Shown in pieces: positions 6,960 through 13,478 of a DNA stretch of 13,478 bases; within the stretch, counting starts at the first letter, position 1, and every line of letters starts with the position of its first letter. The notes beneath the pieces are model-generated. The model did not search any database, had not been told where the DNA came from, and saw only the letters and a list, made by a program, of their open reading frames with translations. The stretch comes from Gammaproteobacteria bacterium (GTDB lineage: Bacteria; Pseudomonadota; Gammaproteobacteria; Pseudomonadales; DSM-25080), in NCBI GenBank assembly GCA_013372965.1, contig JABXIR010000106.1, positions 1 to 13,478 of the forward strand, given 5' to 3'. The position numbers and the translations under genes were made by a program.

Positions 6960-8183
6960 ATGCAAATCATACCTACACTAAACACCTTGCGTCGCAATCC
7001 GTCGACCACCATTTTGTTGATGCTGCAGGCAATATTGACCATCGCGATTGTCGCCAACTTAAGTGCGCTCATCGTGGATCGTATTAATGATATTAATATT
7101 GATTCGGGCATCAACGAAGAGGGCTTGATCGTTCTGGATATGTACCACTTCGCAGAAGATTTTAATGGTGAAATGACATTAAATCGTGACATTGAATCAC
7201 TGACTCAGTTGCCAAGTATTAGCCACGTATCAGCAACCAATCAAGTACCGTTTAGCGGAAGTGGCAGCTCTGGGGCCTATTCAATCCAGCCGACTTCGTC
7301 TGACGAAACCACTTACGTGAATGCAGCGACCTATCGAGCAGATCACTACTTAGCCGAAACGCTGGGATTGAACATTAGTCACGGGCGCTCATTCACTGCT
7401 GAAGAAGTCATGACCTTTGATGAGGCCGCTGAGCAAGCGAGTATTCCGGCAGTGATCTCCGGCCCGCTGGCGGAGGAGGCCTTTGGTCGCATCAACGTTG
7501 TTGGCGAGGTCATGTATATGCCTGAAACTGGTGATGTACCCATTGAAATTATTGGGGTTGCTGAGACCTTCATGAGCCCTTGGCCAAAGTGGCGAGGTAT
7601 GTCAGAAAATTCCATTTGGTTCGCCAGGAAGCCGAGCAATAGTAACTTTAAAACATTGGCTATTCGAACTGAGGGTATTAGCTATGCAGAAGCTCAGCGG
7701 TTAATTAGTGAGACCATTTACACCAACGACCGTTCAAGGGTGATCGTCGGGTTTGAGAATTATGAGCAGATGCGCGATCGTCAATTCGACATTGATCATG
7801 CGTTATTGTTTTCACTGAGTTTAATCATTGTGTTACTCATTGGCGTTATTTCGCTAGGCTCGGTCGGTATGGCAGTGTTTAACGTCGAGCGTCGGACGAA
7901 GCAAATTGGTACTCGCAGAGCGCTTGGCGCATCAAAGCGTTCGATCGTATCGCTGTTCTGCTTAGAAAGCGGCGTGTTGCTGGGGGTTTCGCTGGTGTTG
8001 GCCGTCCCGGTTGCGATGTTACTTAATGTACAGCTGATGAACATGATCTCGATTGATTCGATGAGCGTTGTTTACCCTCTTGGAGTGGGACTTGCATTGA
8101 TTGTCGTATCATTGATCGGTATTCTTTATCCAGCGCTTAAGGCTTCGTTAGTGCCGCCCAGCGTTGCCACTCGAACTCTTTGA
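6960..8183 (+). CDS. FtsX/MacB-type ABC permease, second of two
   Basis: A 407-residue protein with the same layout as its neighbour: an N-terminal helix (about 17-40), a periplasmic domain (about 45-275), and three C-terminal helices (about 281-305, 330-352, 378-397). The same IGTRRALGAS motif occurs after the second helix. The periplasmic domain is shorter than in the first permease and differs in sequence, starting with a conserved-looking GLIVLDMYHF strand. The different domains argue for distinct faces of a heterodimer rather than a recent duplication. CGAGG (6947-6951) precedes the ATG, 14 bases behind the first permease. The substrate is unknown; family members export peptides, lipoproteins, antibiotics or other hydrophobic compounds. 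Confidence 0.87.
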   Translation: MQIIPTLNTLRRNPSTTILLMLQAILTIAIVANLSALIVDRINDINIDSGINEEGLIVLDMYHFAEDFNGEMTLNRDIESLTQLPSISHVSATNQVPFSGSGSSGAYSIQPTSSDETTYVNAATYRADHYLAETLGLNISHGRSFTAEEVMTFDEAAEQASIPAVISGPLAEEAFGRINVVGEVMYMPETGDVPIEIIGVAETFMSPWPKWRGMSENSIWFARKPSNSNFKTLAIRTEGISYAEAQRLISETIYTNDRSRVIVGFENYEQMRDRQFDIDHALLFSLSLIIVLLIGVISLGSVGMAVFNVERRTKQIGTRRALGASKRSIVSLFCLESGVLLGVSLVLAVPVAMLLNVQLMNMISIDSMSVVYPLGVGLALIVVSLIGILYPALKASLVPPSVATRTL

Positions 8184-8191
8184 GGTAAATC

Positions 8192-9511
8192 ATGGATCGT
8201 GTACTTATTATCGATGACAATCAGTCTGTACATGACGCGCTCTCGCTATTGTTCGAGCTTAACGATATCGAAACGGCTAGCGCTCTGACGGCGCAAGAAG
8301 GGCTCGACTGCATTCGCAGCGAGCGCTTCGGAGCCGTTATTCAAGACATGAACTTTACCGAAGACACGACTTCGGGTCGTGAAGGTATCGAGCTGTTCCA
8401 TGAAATTCGAGATATAGATCCGGATCTTCCGATTATCCTGCTAACCGCGTGGACAAATCTGGAGACCGCCGTTTCCTTGGTCAGGCATGGCGCATCGGAC
8501 TATCTGTCGAAGCCGTGGGACGATGACAAACTCATAGCCAGCGTTCAAAACTTACTCGAAATGCGCAGTTTACAACTGCAGGCTCGAGATGGTGCGAATC
8601 GCAAACGTCGTTGCCGTGATGTACTGGGTGGCGTTAACTTATGTGGCACCGTCGTCGAAAGCGAATCGATGTGCCATAGCGTTGAGTTGGCGGTCAATGT
8701 CGCGCGTGCTGATGTTCCTGTGTTAATCACCGGTCCAAATGGCAGCGGCAAGGAGCAAATCGCCAAGATCATTCAAGCAAACTCGCAGAGGTCTGATCAA
8801 CCCTTTGTGTGTGTCAATATGGGTGCAATTCCCGAAGAGTTAATGGAAGCTGAGTTGTTTGGTGCTGAGGTCGGTGCGTACACAGGGCTCACCAAGCGAC
8901 GAGTTGGGCGATTTGAAGCGGCGCATGGCGGAACGTTGTTTCTCGATGAGATCGGAAACCTTAGTCTCGAAGGGCAAGCTAAATTGTTACGTGTCTTGCA
9001 AACGGGTCAATTTGAACCGCTAGGGAGCCACCAGACCAAGACGGTCGACGTACGCATTATTAGTGCAACAAATGCTAATTTAAAATCTGAAATATCAGCG
9101 AAGCGCTTTCGGGAAGACTTGTACTACCGAATCAATGTGATTGAGATTGAGTTACAGGGCTTAGCGAATCGGCGTGATGATATCGAGCCTTTGGCAAAGC
9201 TCTTTTTGTCCGTCGATAAGTTACCGAATAACGTTAGCAGGGCGTTAAATTCATATCACTGGCCCGGCAATGTGCGGGAATTGCAAAATTGCTGTCAACG
9301 TGCCTCGATTTTATCGGCGGGAAGAGAGCTGAGCGTGGAAGACTTTGGGTTGCCTGCGAGCGACATTCAATTAACAGAAGACATCTCGGAAGCTGATATT
9401 CGAAAAGCACTAACGCAGGCAAATGGTACTGTGGCAAAAGCAGCTCGAAGTCTTGGCTTATCAAGACAGTCGCTGTATCGTCGAATGGAGAAATTTGGGA
9501 TGAAGGTTTAA
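8192..9511 (+). CDS. NtrC-family sigma-54-dependent response regulator
   Basis: A 439-residue activator with three domains. The receiver (about 1-120) has acidic residues Asp8 and Asp9, phospho-acceptor Asp52, Thr85 and Lys107. The AAA+ domain (about 150-345) has Walker A GPNGSGKE (181-188), Walker B TLFLDE (248-253) and REDLYYRINV (307-316). The Fis-type helix-turn-helix is at about 412-432, preceded by WPGNVREL (357-364). The loop that touches sigma-54, normally GAFTGA, reads GAYTGL (228-233); a Tyr in the second aromatic position is mild, but the final Ala to Leu change is unusual. The receiver has a stretched loop after Asp52 (NFTEDTTSGREG), a feature I associate with a subgroup of these regulators rather than with damage. 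GAGGTAA overlaps the preceding stop codon. Its probable target is its own operon's sigma-54 promoter at 3593-3609; the partner kinase follows 2 bases downstream. Confidence 0.92.
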   Translation: MDRVLIIDDNQSVHDALSLLFELNDIETASALTAQEGLDCIRSERFGAVIQDMNFTEDTTSGREGIELFHEIRDIDPDLPIILLTAWTNLETAVSLVRHGASDYLSKPWDDDKLIASVQNLLEMRSLQLQARDGANRKRRCRDVLGGVNLCGTVVESESMCHSVELAVNVARADVPVLITGPNGSGKEQIAKIIQANSQRSDQPFVCVNMGAIPEELMEAELFGAEVGAYTGLTKRRVGRFEAAHGGTLFLDEIGNLSLEGQAKLLRVLQTGQFEPLGSHQTKTVDVRIISATNANLKSEISAKRFREDLYYRINVIEIELQGLANRRDDIEPLAKLFLSVDKLPNNVSRALNSYHWPGNVRELQNCCQRASILSAGRELSVEDFGLPASDIQLTEDISEADIRKALTQANGTVAKAARSLGLSRQSLYRRMEKFGMKV

Positions 9512-9513
9512 GT

Positions 9514-10833
9514 GTGTTGATTCTTCGCTTCGTCATCGTAAATACATTGGTGGTTGTTACCGCGGCGGCGGCTGCTTTTTATTGGTATCCGTCGGTTGAC
9601 GTTATTTCGTTAGGGATCGGAATCATTGCGACTACGGCTCTGGTGTCCGGCTCGTTAAATGCGATTTTGATGACACGCTTAAGAAAAACGGTCGACGCTT
9701 TAGACGTTGGCTTATCGAACTTAGCGGACAACGATTTTAGCGTGTCACTAGCCCCCTCAGACTACAATGAACTCCGAGAGTTGGTGGTAAAGTTTAATGA
9801 AGCCACTGTTTTGCTGGGGCAGAGAAAGCGCGATTTGATTCAACGAGAATTACTGCTTGATCGTATGCTGCACAGTTCACCTAATTTATTGTTGTTAGTT
9901 GATTATGAGGGGAGGGTGGTTTTTTGTAACGACGCTGCACGCCGATACTTTAACGACGGACTCCGGTGTGAAGGAGAGTGCGTAACCGAACTCTGGTCTC
10001 GTCGATATTTACCGTTCCTGACCGCTTATGAAGCGCGTAGCAAGGGCTTATTTACCGTTCACTTAGAAGGTGAAGATAACGAAGGTGAAGTGCAGTCGTG
10101 GCATCTTGATCAGGTTGAAGTCGTCGTGAACCAACAAACTTTGAATATGGTAAGCTTTCGCCACATGACCAATGAGGTCAATCGACAAGAGGTGCAAACC
10201 TGGAAGAAAGTCATTCGCGTTGTTAGTCATGAGATAAATAATTCACTTGGTCCGATGTTATCCATGATTAACTCTGGACGTAAAATTAACAGCAAACTAA
10301 ATAACTCTCAGTTGAGCCGCGTGTTAGACACACTTGCCGATCGTTCAGACCACTTAAATCAGTTTGTTCAAGGCTATGCTCAGTTCGCTAAAATGCCACT
10401 CCCTCAGTTATCGGTAATTGATTGGCCTCGATTGGTCGAACACATCAGTGCGGCGACGCAAGCACGTGTCGAGGTGCAATCGACGGTAGAAGTTGAAGCG
10501 GATGCCGCTCAGATTGAGCAAGCGATCATTAACCTCTGTAAAAATGCGATTGAAGCAGGCAGTCCACCTGAGGACATTGTAGTTCGTTTGAGTACTTCGC
10601 AGGGGTGGCAACACATTGATGTCGAAGATCGAGGTCCTGGCATGAGCGATGATGTGATCGCTCAGTCATTGTTGCCCTTCTACACGACCAAACCCAGAGG
10701 GTCGGGCATTGGTCTTGCATTAGTGCGCGAAATTGTAGATGCTCACTCAGGTAGCATTCGGCTTCAAAACCGCTCAGATGGCGGGTTAGCCGTTAGGCTC
10801 AGCCTCGGCCAAAAAGTAAGTCAGCTTAAATAG
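9514..10833 (+). CDS. Sensor histidine kinase (NtrY/NtrB-like) with minimal periplasmic loop
   Basis: A 439-residue kinase starting with GTG, with GAAGG upstream and only 2 bases behind the regulator stop. Two helices (about 4-23 and 29-53) are joined by only about five to eight residues, so there is no periplasmic sensor domain. A HAMP-like linker (about 54-110) and a PAS-like domain (about 118-215, with LLLLVDYEGRVVFCNDAA) follow. The phospho-acceptor helix has His239 in VVSHEINNSLGPM. The ATPase domain has Asn344 in NLCKNAIEAG, the G1 box DRGPGMS (372-378) and the G2 region TTKPRGSGIGL (391-401). All catalytic elements look intact. It should autophosphorylate at His239 and pass the phosphate to Asp52 of the preceding regulator. 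Lacking an external domain, it probably senses within the membrane, in the cytoplasm, or through contact with the pump. Confidence 0.9.
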   Translation: MLILRFVIVNTLVVVTAAAAAFYWYPSVDVISLGIGIIATTALVSGSLNAILMTRLRKTVDALDVGLSNLADNDFSVSLAPSDYNELRELVVKFNEATVLLGQRKRDLIQRELLLDRMLHSSPNLLLLVDYEGRVVFCNDAARRYFNDGLRCEGECVTELWSRRYLPFLTAYEARSKGLFTVHLEGEDNEGEVQSWHLDQVEVVVNQQTLNMVSFRHMTNEVNRQEVQTWKKVIRVVSHEINNSLGPMLSMINSGRKINSKLNNSQLSRVLDTLADRSDHLNQFVQGYAQFAKMPLPQLSVIDWPRLVEHISAATQARVEVQSTVEVEADAAQIEQAIINLCKNAIEAGSPPEDIVVRLSTSQGWQHIDVEDRGPGMSDDVIAQSLLPFYTTKPRGSGIGLALVREIVDAHSGSIRLQNRSDGGLAVRLSLGQKVSQLK

Positions 10834-10839
10834 AGCCTT

Positions 10840-10890
10840 CGGGGGCATGTCTGACGTAATAGTTGTGCAAGAAGAAGTATTAAGCCCCCG
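10840..10890. repeat. Spaced inverted repeat in the leader of the sugar kinase gene
   Basis: CGGGGGC (10840-10846) and GCCCCCG (10884-10890) are perfect 7-base complements separated by 37 bases, within the 77-base gap between the histidine kinase and the sugar kinase gene. As RNA they would form a GC-rich stem ending about 9 bases before the ribosome-binding site GAGGA (10899-10903). There is no T-tract, so it is not an ordinary intrinsic terminator. It could be a leader structure, a two-part operator or chance. Confidence 0.35.
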
Positions 10891-10910
10891 TCAATCGTGA
10901 GGAAGAAGTC

Positions 10911-11864
10911 ATGAGTCTGGTATGTTTTGGCGAAGCGCTAATTGACTTTCTATCGGATGGTAAACAACCGGAATCTTTTACCAAATTTGCAGGTGGTGCG
11001 CCTGCAAACGTTGCCGTCGCGGCGGCAAAATTAGGGCTAAAGACCAGTTTTTGCGGTATGTTGGGCGACGATATGTTCGGTCATTTTATTAAGCAAGAAC
11101 TGGATCAAAATGGCGTAAACACGCGTTACTGTCGTTTTACCAATGTGGCTAAAACCGCCCTAGCTTTTGTCTCACTGGATGCAACTGGCGAACGTTCATT
11201 CAGCTTTTATCGCCCACCTGCAGCTGATTTACTCTACAGCGTCGATGACTTCGACCATGCCATGTTTACTGAACATTCGATTATGCATGTATGCAGCAAC
11301 AGCTTGACTGAGCTTAATATCTATCGAACGACGATTCATGGCTTATCGCAGGCGAAGAAGGCGGATGCCATTTGCAGCTTTGATATGAATTTACGCGAAA
11401 GTCTCTGGCCAAATATCAGCGATATATTTGATAGGATTTGGCACGTAATAACGCTGTCCGATCTTGTTAAATTATCATTTGAAGAACTTGAGTTTCTGAA
11501 TGAGAAAGGCCACCCAACACTTCCTATTGAGCACACCATCGACGCTATTCTAAAGGCGGGTGTCACCTGCCTCGTTGTAACCAATGGCGGTGACGCGATT
11601 CGCTACTATCACGCCGATTTTACGGGCGATATATCACCACCTGAAACCAATGTGGTCGACACGACCGCTGCGGGAGATGCGTTTATTGGAGGGATGCTCT
11701 CAAAGATAGGCCAACGTTGTCGCAGCAAACTGAGTTTTAGCGAGTTTTGCCAAACTCAGAGCAACATAGAAGACACGATTACCTTCGCAGCACGAGCGGG
11801 TGCGTTCGCTGTGAGTCGCTACGGCGCGTTCGTCTCCCTGCCAAGTGAAGCTGATTTGTTGTGA
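10911..11864 (+). CDS. PfkB-family carbohydrate kinase, fructokinase-like
   Basis: A 317-residue cytoplasmic sugar kinase of the ribokinase/PfkB family, of the usual length. It has the N-terminal GEALIDF strand, the GGAPANVAVAAAKLG signature (28-42), and the SFDMNLRESLW segment (156-166), which is characteristic of fructokinase-like members. VVTNGGD lies at about 222-228, and the nucleotide-binding and catalytic motif DTTAAGD (250-256) carries the catalytic base Asp256. ATP-dependent phosphorylation of fructose is the best guess, but the exact sugar is inferred from resemblance only. GAGGA (10899-10903) precedes the ATG. It lies 77 bases behind the histidine kinase without an obvious terminator between them, so some read-through from the operon is possible. 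No sugar transporter or glycosidase gene is adjacent. Confidence 0.88.
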   Translation: MSLVCFGEALIDFLSDGKQPESFTKFAGGAPANVAVAAAKLGLKTSFCGMLGDDMFGHFIKQELDQNGVNTRYCRFTNVAKTALAFVSLDATGERSFSFYRPPAADLLYSVDDFDHAMFTEHSIMHVCSNSLTELNIYRTTIHGLSQAKKADAICSFDMNLRESLWPNISDIFDRIWHVITLSDLVKLSFEELEFLNEKGHPTLPIEHTIDAILKAGVTCLVVTNGGDAIRYYHADFTGDISPPETNVVDTTAAGDAFIGGMLSKIGQRCRSKLSFSEFCQTQSNIEDTITFAARAGAFAVSRYGAFVSLPSEADLL

Positions 11865-12201
11865 AATCAACGCAGGTTTTTGACGGGTGCAGGACTGACA
11901 ACCATAGCCGTTTTTTCGAACGCGGCGTCAATGACGAGGTGATTCTTTCATGGAGCGCTTCTACCCTCCCTTCTTAGAAAGCAACGTCGGGGGATCGATC
12001 GCCTTCGTTTTGCTAAATCTAAGCGTAAGATTCGACTGTTGGTTTTTTTTGGATCACAAAAAATTGTCTAAAAGTTGGTAATTGCGGCGAAATGCACGTT
12101 ACTGGCGATATTCCTTACGTAGTTTACGAAAATGGAGGATCTGACTGACCCAAGGTGACGTAGGACTTGCCGACGTTAGGAAAACAATAATCGGAGGTTC
12201 T
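11865..12201. other. 337-bp gene-free stretch before the lipoprotein gene
   Basis: I see no recognisable gene or RNA here. Contents: a T6 run at 11911-11916 without a convincing stem before it; a T8 run near 12043-12050; and a small open frame from an ATG at 11950 to a TAA at 12081 (43 codons), with GAGGTGATT at 11936-11944 but no recognisable product. GACGTAGGA (12160-12168) and GACGTTAGGA (12172-12181) form a short imperfect direct repeat. The promoter of the downstream lipoprotein should lie in the second half, but no -35/-10 pair stands out. GGAGG at 12193-12197 is the ribosome-binding site of the lipoprotein gene. Confidence 0.5.
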
Positions 12202-13478
12202 ATGTCAATGTTCAAACGTTTAGCCTTGGCTACTGCAGTGTCAGGCGTTGCACTTGGTTTGGTGGGTTGTGATGATGACGATACATCGAAAGACACACGC
12301 GGGAGTGCAGAGCTTCGAGTAATTCATGCATCAGTCGATGCGCCCGCTGTTGATGTATTTATCGATGGCAGTGAGTCGATTTCAGATCTGGATTTCGCTG
12401 AGTCGTCGGGCTTCGCGTCGCTTTTTGAAGGAACTTACGACATCGATGTTCAAGCGAACACACCCAGCGGTAATCTCTCGGTGCTTACCGTTAACGATTT
12501 CGCCTTAGCGGCGGACGCAAGCCCCACCGTGATCGCTGTTGGTGATGTAGCAGCTGACACGCTTGAGGTCATCGTGGTCGATGAAACAACGGCTGATCCA
12601 ATGAGTGACGAGGTGGGCCTTGTGGTGGTGCACGGGTCTTCAGCCGCACCAGCAGTCGATATTTTCCTAACCGGTCCAAACGATGATATTACGGGTGCGG
12701 CGCCTGCGTTCAACTTTGCGTTTAAAGATTCGGTGGATGCTGGTGCGGTATCGGCCGATGAAGTTCGTATTCGTGCGGCTGTAAACGGAACCGTGGTTTA
12801 TGACTCGGGAACCGTCGACCTTTCGCCGTTTGCTGGCTCGAAGATTATGGTTGTGGCCGTTGCAGCTGAAAACGACGTGGAATCGAGTGCATCTCCGATT
12901 AAATTGCTGGCCGTGACTGATGACGCGCAAGTTGAGCTTGCCGCTGCTGGTACTCAAGCGGGTATCCGAGTGGCGCACATCTCTCCCGATGCGGCATCTG
13001 CAGCGGGTGGGCCGGTTGAAGTGTTCGCGACCAGCGAAGCGCTCGGTGCCGACCCTGTCGAAGTGATTGATGCGTTTGATTATTTAGATGTTCTACCTTC
13101 GACCTCTACCTACTTAGAGGTTCCCCAGGGTGGTTACGTGTTTGATGTCGCACCGAACACGGACATGATCGGCGACTCGGTGTTTACGACAGGCACGGTG
13201 GAATTAATGGCGGGCATGGAATACACCGCGATTGCAGCGGGCCGTGTCACGAGCTCACCCATGTTTACGATTTTACCGACGGGCGATATGAACCGCTCTA
13301 TCGCCACTCAGGCGTCTGTTAAAGTTGTACACGCAGCGCCAGCCGCTGGCGATGTTGATGTATATGTAACGGCAGCCGGCGAGTTCACAGCAGATCAAGT
13401 GGCAGCAGGCACAGCGGGAGACCCGTTGTTAGATGAGTTTGCTTTCCCAACGATTACTGATTACGTTGCACTCGCTCC
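12202..13478 (+). CDS. DUF4397-repeat lipoprotein (3' end beyond the window)
   Basis: The frame is open from the ATG at 12202 to the window edge, giving 425 codons with no stop. A second in-frame ATG at 12208 has more relaxed spacing to the GGAGG at 12193-12197 (10 bases against 4), so the start is ambiguous by two residues. A basic N-terminus and hydrophobic stretch lead to the lipobox LVGC, with Cys23 as the lipidated residue, followed by DDDD. The mature part has at least four related segments, each opening with a strand of the type xLRVIHASxxAPAVDVFxxG. Their His residues are at 42, 144, 259 and 377, a spacing of 102-118 residues. This is the pattern of DUF4397 domains, which occur in surface or periplasmic proteins of unknown function. 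The composition is acidic and rich in Ala and Val. No catalytic motif is visible. Confidence 0.85.
   Translation, partial: MSMFKRLALATAVSGVALGLVGCDDDDTSKDTRGSAELRVIHASVDAPAVDVFIDGSESISDLDFAESSGFASLFEGTYDIDVQANTPSGNLSVLTVNDFALAADASPTVIAVGDVAADTLEVIVVDETTADPMSDEVGLVVVHGSSAAPAVDIFLTGPNDDITGAAPAFNFAFKDSVDAGAVSADEVRIRAAVNGTVVYDSGTVDLSPFAGSKIMVVAVAAENDVESSASPIKLLAVTDDAQVELAAAGTQAGIRVAHISPDAASAAGGPVEVFATSEALGADPVEVIDAFDYLDVLPSTSTYLEVPQGGYVFDVAPNTDMIGDSVFTTGTVELMAGMEYTAIAAGRVTSSPMFTILPTGDMNRSIATQASVKVVHAAPAAGDVDVYVTAAGEFTADQVAAGTAGDPLLDEFAFPTITDYVALA

Noticed and set aside
11883..11916. Possible terminator ACGG...CCGT followed by T6 after the sugar kinase gene
   Set aside because: Only four base pairs with a loop of about 20 bases; too weak to call, although the T6 run is real.
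12016..12035. Small inverted repeat AATCT...AGATT in the long intergenic region
   Set aside because: Five AT-rich base pairs are expected by chance in a stretch of this size.
12450..12978. Two - strand open frames opposite the lipoprotein gene
   Set aside because: The + strand carries a lipobox and four regularly spaced domain repeats; the opposite frames are low-complexity shadows.
1..13478. Defence system, prophage, integron, CRISPR array or insertion sequence
   Set aside because: No transposase, integrase, nuclease-effector or repeat-spacer pattern is present; composition and gene spacing are uniform.

Overview
The window looks like ordinary chromosome from a Gram-negative, probably marine gammaproteobacterium. 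Base composition is near 50% GC and similar throughout. Shine-Dalgarno sites are classical, there is a lipoprotein with a bacterial lipobox, and there is a LolD/MacB-type ABC exporter with its own sigma-54 regulator. This placement is inferred from gene content, not from a marker gene. I see no rRNA, tRNA, insertion sequence, CRISPR array, phage gene or other sign of recent transfer. Every gene found is on the + strand.

Positions 1-3490 hold four housekeeping-type genes. They are the C-terminal part of a Spo0M-family protein, an exported or membrane-anchored DUF885 metallopeptidase-like protein followed by a good intrinsic terminator, and a short SRPBCC-domain protein overlapped by an AlkB-family 2-oxoglutarate/Fe(II) dioxygenase.

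Positions 3489-10833 are the centre of interest. A cluster of TGTCC half-sites, one pair forming a perfect palindrome, lies about 90-130 bp upstream of a well-formed -24/-12 (sigma-54) promoter. Six tightly packed genes follow: a periplasmic adaptor (HlyD/MacA type), an ABC ATPase (MacB/LolD type), two different FtsX/MacB-type permeases, an NtrC-type sigma-54 activator with a receiver domain, and a histidine kinase with two membrane helices and almost no periplasmic loop. Together these read as a heteromeric MacAB-like export pump that carries its own two-component system. The activator probably acts back on the operon's promoter through the TGTCC sites. The kinase architecture suggests it senses within the membrane, perhaps through the transporter itself, by analogy with BceS/BceAB of Firmicutes. 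No TolC-type outer-membrane channel is encoded here.

Positions 10834-13478 hold a PfkB-family sugar kinase resembling fructokinases, then a 337-bp gene-free stretch. The window ends in the first 425 codons of a lipoprotein built from at least four DUF4397-like repeats, which runs off the edge.
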